Assembly (NCBI RefSeq): GCF_004295585.1
Contig: NZ_AP019400.1
Coordinates: 6,107,501-6,171,500 of the forward strand
DNA length: 64,000 nucleotides
From: Cohnella abietis
Lineage (GTDB): Bacteria > Bacillota > Bacilli > Paenibacillales > Paenibacillaceae
Direction of reading: 5' to 3'
In this document: positions 61,384-64,000 of the stretch, piece after piece
Layout of the letters: each line of letters begins with the position of its first letter
How positions within the stretch are numbered: the first letter of the stretch is position 1
The notes under the pieces: model-generated
The model's database searches: none
What the model was told of the DNA's origin: nothing
Seen by the model: the letters and a program-made list of their open reading frames with translations, nothing else
Translations under genes and position numbers: made by a program

Positions 61384-61541
61384 GTTTGCCACCTCAATTT
61401 TACTATACCCTATTGATCAGAATATTAAGCGTAATGATACTTTTATTCGTATTTCAACCCTAATATGTTTGTTACCAGGGCTATTATTATCCAAAATCAG
61501 GATCTTTATTAATTTGAAGAACATTTCCAATTGTAGTCGGG

Positions 61542-62651
61542 TTATATCTGTCTGTCAATAAACACCTGCTCTTGAATACGTTTTAAACCTTCTTTTATAG
61601 CGCGAGCTCGAACCTCTCCAATGCCATCTACCTCATCTAATTCATCAATGGAAGCCATTACAATATGTGGAAGTGCACTAAATCTTTCCACGAGATTGTT
61701 GATAATTACGCTTGGCAACCGAGAAATTTTACTTAACATCCGGTAGCCACGCGGTAACAATCCTTCTTCCACAACCGCACTAAGAGAAGGATACCCCAAT
61801 ATTCGAATTAATGAAGCAGAATCGAGCAGCTCCTCGGACGATAATTTACGAATAGCAGCTTGAATTTCCTGAACTTTATTTTCTGCGTCTTCTTTAGCAT
61901 AGTCCCGTAATAGCAGCCAAGCTTCTTCCTCTGCAGATCCAACCAATTCTTCCTTCTGCATACTGATAAGCCGGCCTTCATTACCAAGCTCAAGCACATA
62001 ACGATTAATTTCATTATTGATTCGAAGAACCATCTCGGCGCGTTGGATGACATAAGCAACCTCATGCATTGTAACTAACTCTTCAAATTCCAATGCCGAG
62101 AGATTAGTTAGTGCTTGAGTAAAGACCGCCCGATACTTCTCCAACGTCTGAATGGCTTGATTAGCCTTCGTCAAAATAACTCCCATTTCTTTAAGCGCAT
62201 ATCGTAATTGTCCTTGGTATAGCGTAATGACATTACGTCGTTGAGAAATGGATACGACAAGCTTTCCTGTCTGCTTCGCTACCCGCTCCGCTGTCCGATG
62301 ACGAATTCCCGTCTCTGATGAGGTTATAGAGGAATTCGGAATCAATTGCGTATTTGCATATAGTATACGTTTAACATCCTCGTTCAGAATGATTGCGCCA
62401 TCCATTTTCGCTAACTCGTACAAATAGTTCGGACTGAAATCGCAATTAATAGAAAATCCGCCATCCACAAGCTCCATCACTTCTGGACTATAGCCAACGA
62501 CAATAAGAGCTCCCGTTTTCGCGCGCAGTACATTTTCCAGCCCATCGCGAAAAGGGGTACCTGGTGCAACCATCTGGAGCAACAGATTCATTGTTTTTTC
62601 TTGCAAATTACGTTCTTTTTCCTTAGAGTCTCTCTCTTTATATTCTTTCAT
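61542..62651 (-). CDS. disA: DNA integrity scanning diadenylate cyclase DisA
   Basis: This 369-aa protein makes c-di-AMP while it scans DNA. The N-terminal DAC domain has the DGA motif (KMDGAIIL) and RHRTAER; a helical spine follows, and the C-terminal HhH DNA-binding domain contains DEVDGIGEVRARAIKEGL. It reports DNA damage and delays sporulation in B. subtilis. It lies 15 bp after radA, a functional partner. Confidence 0.97.
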   Translation of the reverse strand: MKEYKERDSKEKERNLQEKTMNLLLQMVAPGTPFRDGLENVLRAKTGALIVVGYSPEVMELVDGGFSINCDFSPNYLYELAKMDGAIILNEDVKRILYANTQLIPNSSITSSETGIRHRTAERVAKQTGKLVVSISQRRNVITLYQGQLRYALKEMGVILTKANQAIQTLEKYRAVFTQALTNLSALEFEELVTMHEVAYVIQRAEMVLRINNEINRYVLELGNEGRLISMQKEELVGSAEEEAWLLLRDYAKEDAENKVQEIQAAIRKLSSEELLDSASLIRILGYPSLSAVVEEGLLPRGYRMLSKISRLPSVIINNLVERFSALPHIVMASIDELDEVDGIGEVRARAIKEGLKRIQEQVFIDRQI

Positions 62652-62666
62652 TATGTTAGATACCCC

Positions 62667-64000
62667 CTATTCCAATGCGGCTTTTAGAGCTTGCGCGACT
62701 GTTTTAACACCAATGAGCTGAATATCCTTAGGCGGCTGCCAGCCTTTCATACTCTGCTCCGGCATAATGACACGCTTAAAGCCAAGCTTATGAGCTTCCT
62801 TAACCCGTTGCTCTGCTCGAGACACGGCTCTCACTTCTCCCGTTAATCCCACTTCACCGAAAATAACGTCATAAGGCTTTGTAGATAAATCCTTAAGACT
62901 TGAAGCTAAACTAACCGCTGCTGCCAAATCCGCCGCTGGTTCATCTAGCTTGACGCCTCCCGCTACGTTCAGATAGGCATCTTGATTTTGCAGAAACATT
63001 CCCATCCTCTTCTCTAGAACGGCTATGACGAGTGACATTCGATGATGATCAAAGCCCGATGCCATTCTACGCGGAGAAGGGAAATTCGTTGGAGTAACTA
63101 GCGCCTGCAGCTCCACCAGAACGGGTCTTGTGCCCTCCATACTGGCAACAACTGAGGAACCCGAAACACCAAGCGGTCTTTCCGATAGGAATAGCTCGGA
63201 TGGATTCGTTACTTCACGTAAACCATCCTCTACCATATCAAAAATCCCAATTTCATTCGTCGACCCAAAGCGATTTTTAACCGCTCTCAGGATGCGGTAC
63301 GTATGATGGCGTTCACCCTCAAAATAGAGCACGCAATCGACCATATGCTCAAGCAAGCGAGGTCCTGCAATTGCACCTTCCTTGGTAACGTGCCCGACAA
63401 GCACCGTTGCCACTCCATTTATTTTCGATATGCGCATGAAGTGAGCTGTACACTCCCTTACCTGGGCCACACTCCCTGGTGCAGATGCGACCTCTGGCCG
63501 ATATACGGTTTGAATGGAGTCGATAACGAGAAAGTCAGGGCTGACTTCAGTTATCGCCTCTTCGATAACCTCCAGATTTGTTTCGCAAAGGACATACAGC
63601 CTGTCATTCAATGCACCAAGACGATCTGCCCTGAGCTTAGTCTGGCGTACTGATTCTTCTCCGGAAACATAGAGCACCTTAAGACCTTGTGTGGAAAGGG
63701 AATATGAAGCTTGGAGCAGCAGAGTTGATTTACCAATGCCTGGATCTCCGCCTACAAGCAGCAATGAGCCCGGGACGAGCCCACCGCCTAGAACTCGGTT
63801 TAGCTCCGAAATCCCGGTTGAAATTCGCGGTTCTTTTCCACTCTCTATATCTATGATGGCACGTGCTTTTTCTTTCGTGCGGAGTAGCTCTCCCCGTCCA
63901 ACTGGCGCTTTAATTTCCGTCTCGGTTTCCTCAACCATTGTGTTCCACTCTTGACAGCCAGGGCATTTGCCCATCCACTTCGGTGATTCCGTCCCGCACT
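62667..64000 (-). CDS. radA: DNA repair protein RadA (N-terminus cut by window edge)
   Basis: At least 443 aa are visible; the start lies beyond 64000. The sequence enters in the N-terminal zinc finger (second Cys of the first CxxC, then GTESPKWMGKCPGC), followed by a RecA-like ATPase with GGDPGIGKSTLLLQ, the RadA-specific KNRFGSTNEIG motif and a Lon-like C-terminal domain. RadA helps branch migration in recombination and works with DisA. Confidence 0.97.
   Translation of the reverse strand, partial: CGTESPKWMGKCPGCQEWNTMVEETETEIKAPVGRGELLRTKEKARAIIDIESGKEPRISTGISELNRVLGGGLVPGSLLLVGGDPGIGKSTLLLQASYSLSTQGLKVLYVSGEESVRQTKLRADRLGALNDRLYVLCETNLEVIEEAITEVSPDFLVIDSIQTVYRPEVASAPGSVAQVRECTAHFMRISKINGVATVLVGHVTKEGAIAGPRLLEHMVDCVLYFEGERHHTYRILRAVKNRFGSTNEIGIFDMVEDGLREVTNPSELFLSERPLGVSGSSVVASMEGTRPVLVELQALVTPTNFPSPRRMASGFDHHRMSLVIAVLEKRMGMFLQNQDAYLNVAGGVKLDEPAADLAAAVSLASSLKDLSTKPYDVIFGEVGLTGEVRAVSRAEQRVKEAHKLGFKRVIMPEQSMKGWQPPKDIQLIGVKTVAQALKAALE

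Overview
The window is a chromosomal segment of a spore-forming member of the Bacillota, most likely family Paenibacillaceae (Paenibacillus or Cohnella type). Reasons: the partial 16S sequence, type Z (zinc) S14, the N-terminally extended L24, and a full set of spore genes (spoIIM-like, pdaB, kbaA, gerD, cwlD, spoVAC/VAD/VAE, sigH). The genus is inferred, not proven. Almost everything lies on the minus strand, so transcription mostly runs from high to low coordinates.

Layout. 1-870: 5' third of a 16S rRNA gene with leader and two tandem promoters. 0.9-8.3 kb: spore genes (73-aa protein, spoIIM-like, pdaB, kbaA, gerD, salA, cwlD), with the sulfate-assimilation pair cysH-sat between rpsI and cwlD. 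8.4-25.8 kb: rplM-rpsI, truA and the S10-spc-alpha ribosomal super-operon (rpsJ to rplQ, with secY, adk, map and infA), headed by a good sigma-A promoter at 25970-25998. 26.1-29.3 kb: a spoVAC-VAD-VAE operon led by a DUF421+DUF1657 membrane protein (2Duf type), with a divergent stand-alone DUF1657 gene. 29.4-30.9 kb: a short YitT-type membrane gene, then a microsatellite and a 51-bp hairpin array. 30.9-45 kb: tuf, fusA, rpsG, rpsL, an ABC transporter pair, rpoC, rpoB. 45-49.4 kb: ybxB-like methyltransferase, rplL, rplJ, rplA, rplK, nusG, secE, rpmG. 49.6-58.9 kb: sigH, yacP, rlmB, mrnC, cysS, cysE (behind a Cys T-box), gltX, ispF, ispD, yacL. 59-60.6 kb: a small conserved-looking gene on the plus strand, then two further tandem arrays. 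60.6-64 kb: pssA, disA and a truncated radA.

The window is dominated by housekeeping information-processing genes in near-canonical Bacillota order. Departures from that order are: cysH-sat beside cwlD; no ecfA1-ecfA2-ecfT module between rplQ and truA; an ABC transporter pair where the L7Ae-like gene usually sits between rpoC and rpsL; and two unrelated tandem arrays with the same ~51-bp period, each in a convergent gap between genes. The most interesting biology is the 2Duf/DUF1657/spoVA operon, which resembles the spoVA2mob heat-resistance operon and has mirrored sigma-G-like promoters, and the hairpin array at 30.5-30.9 kb.
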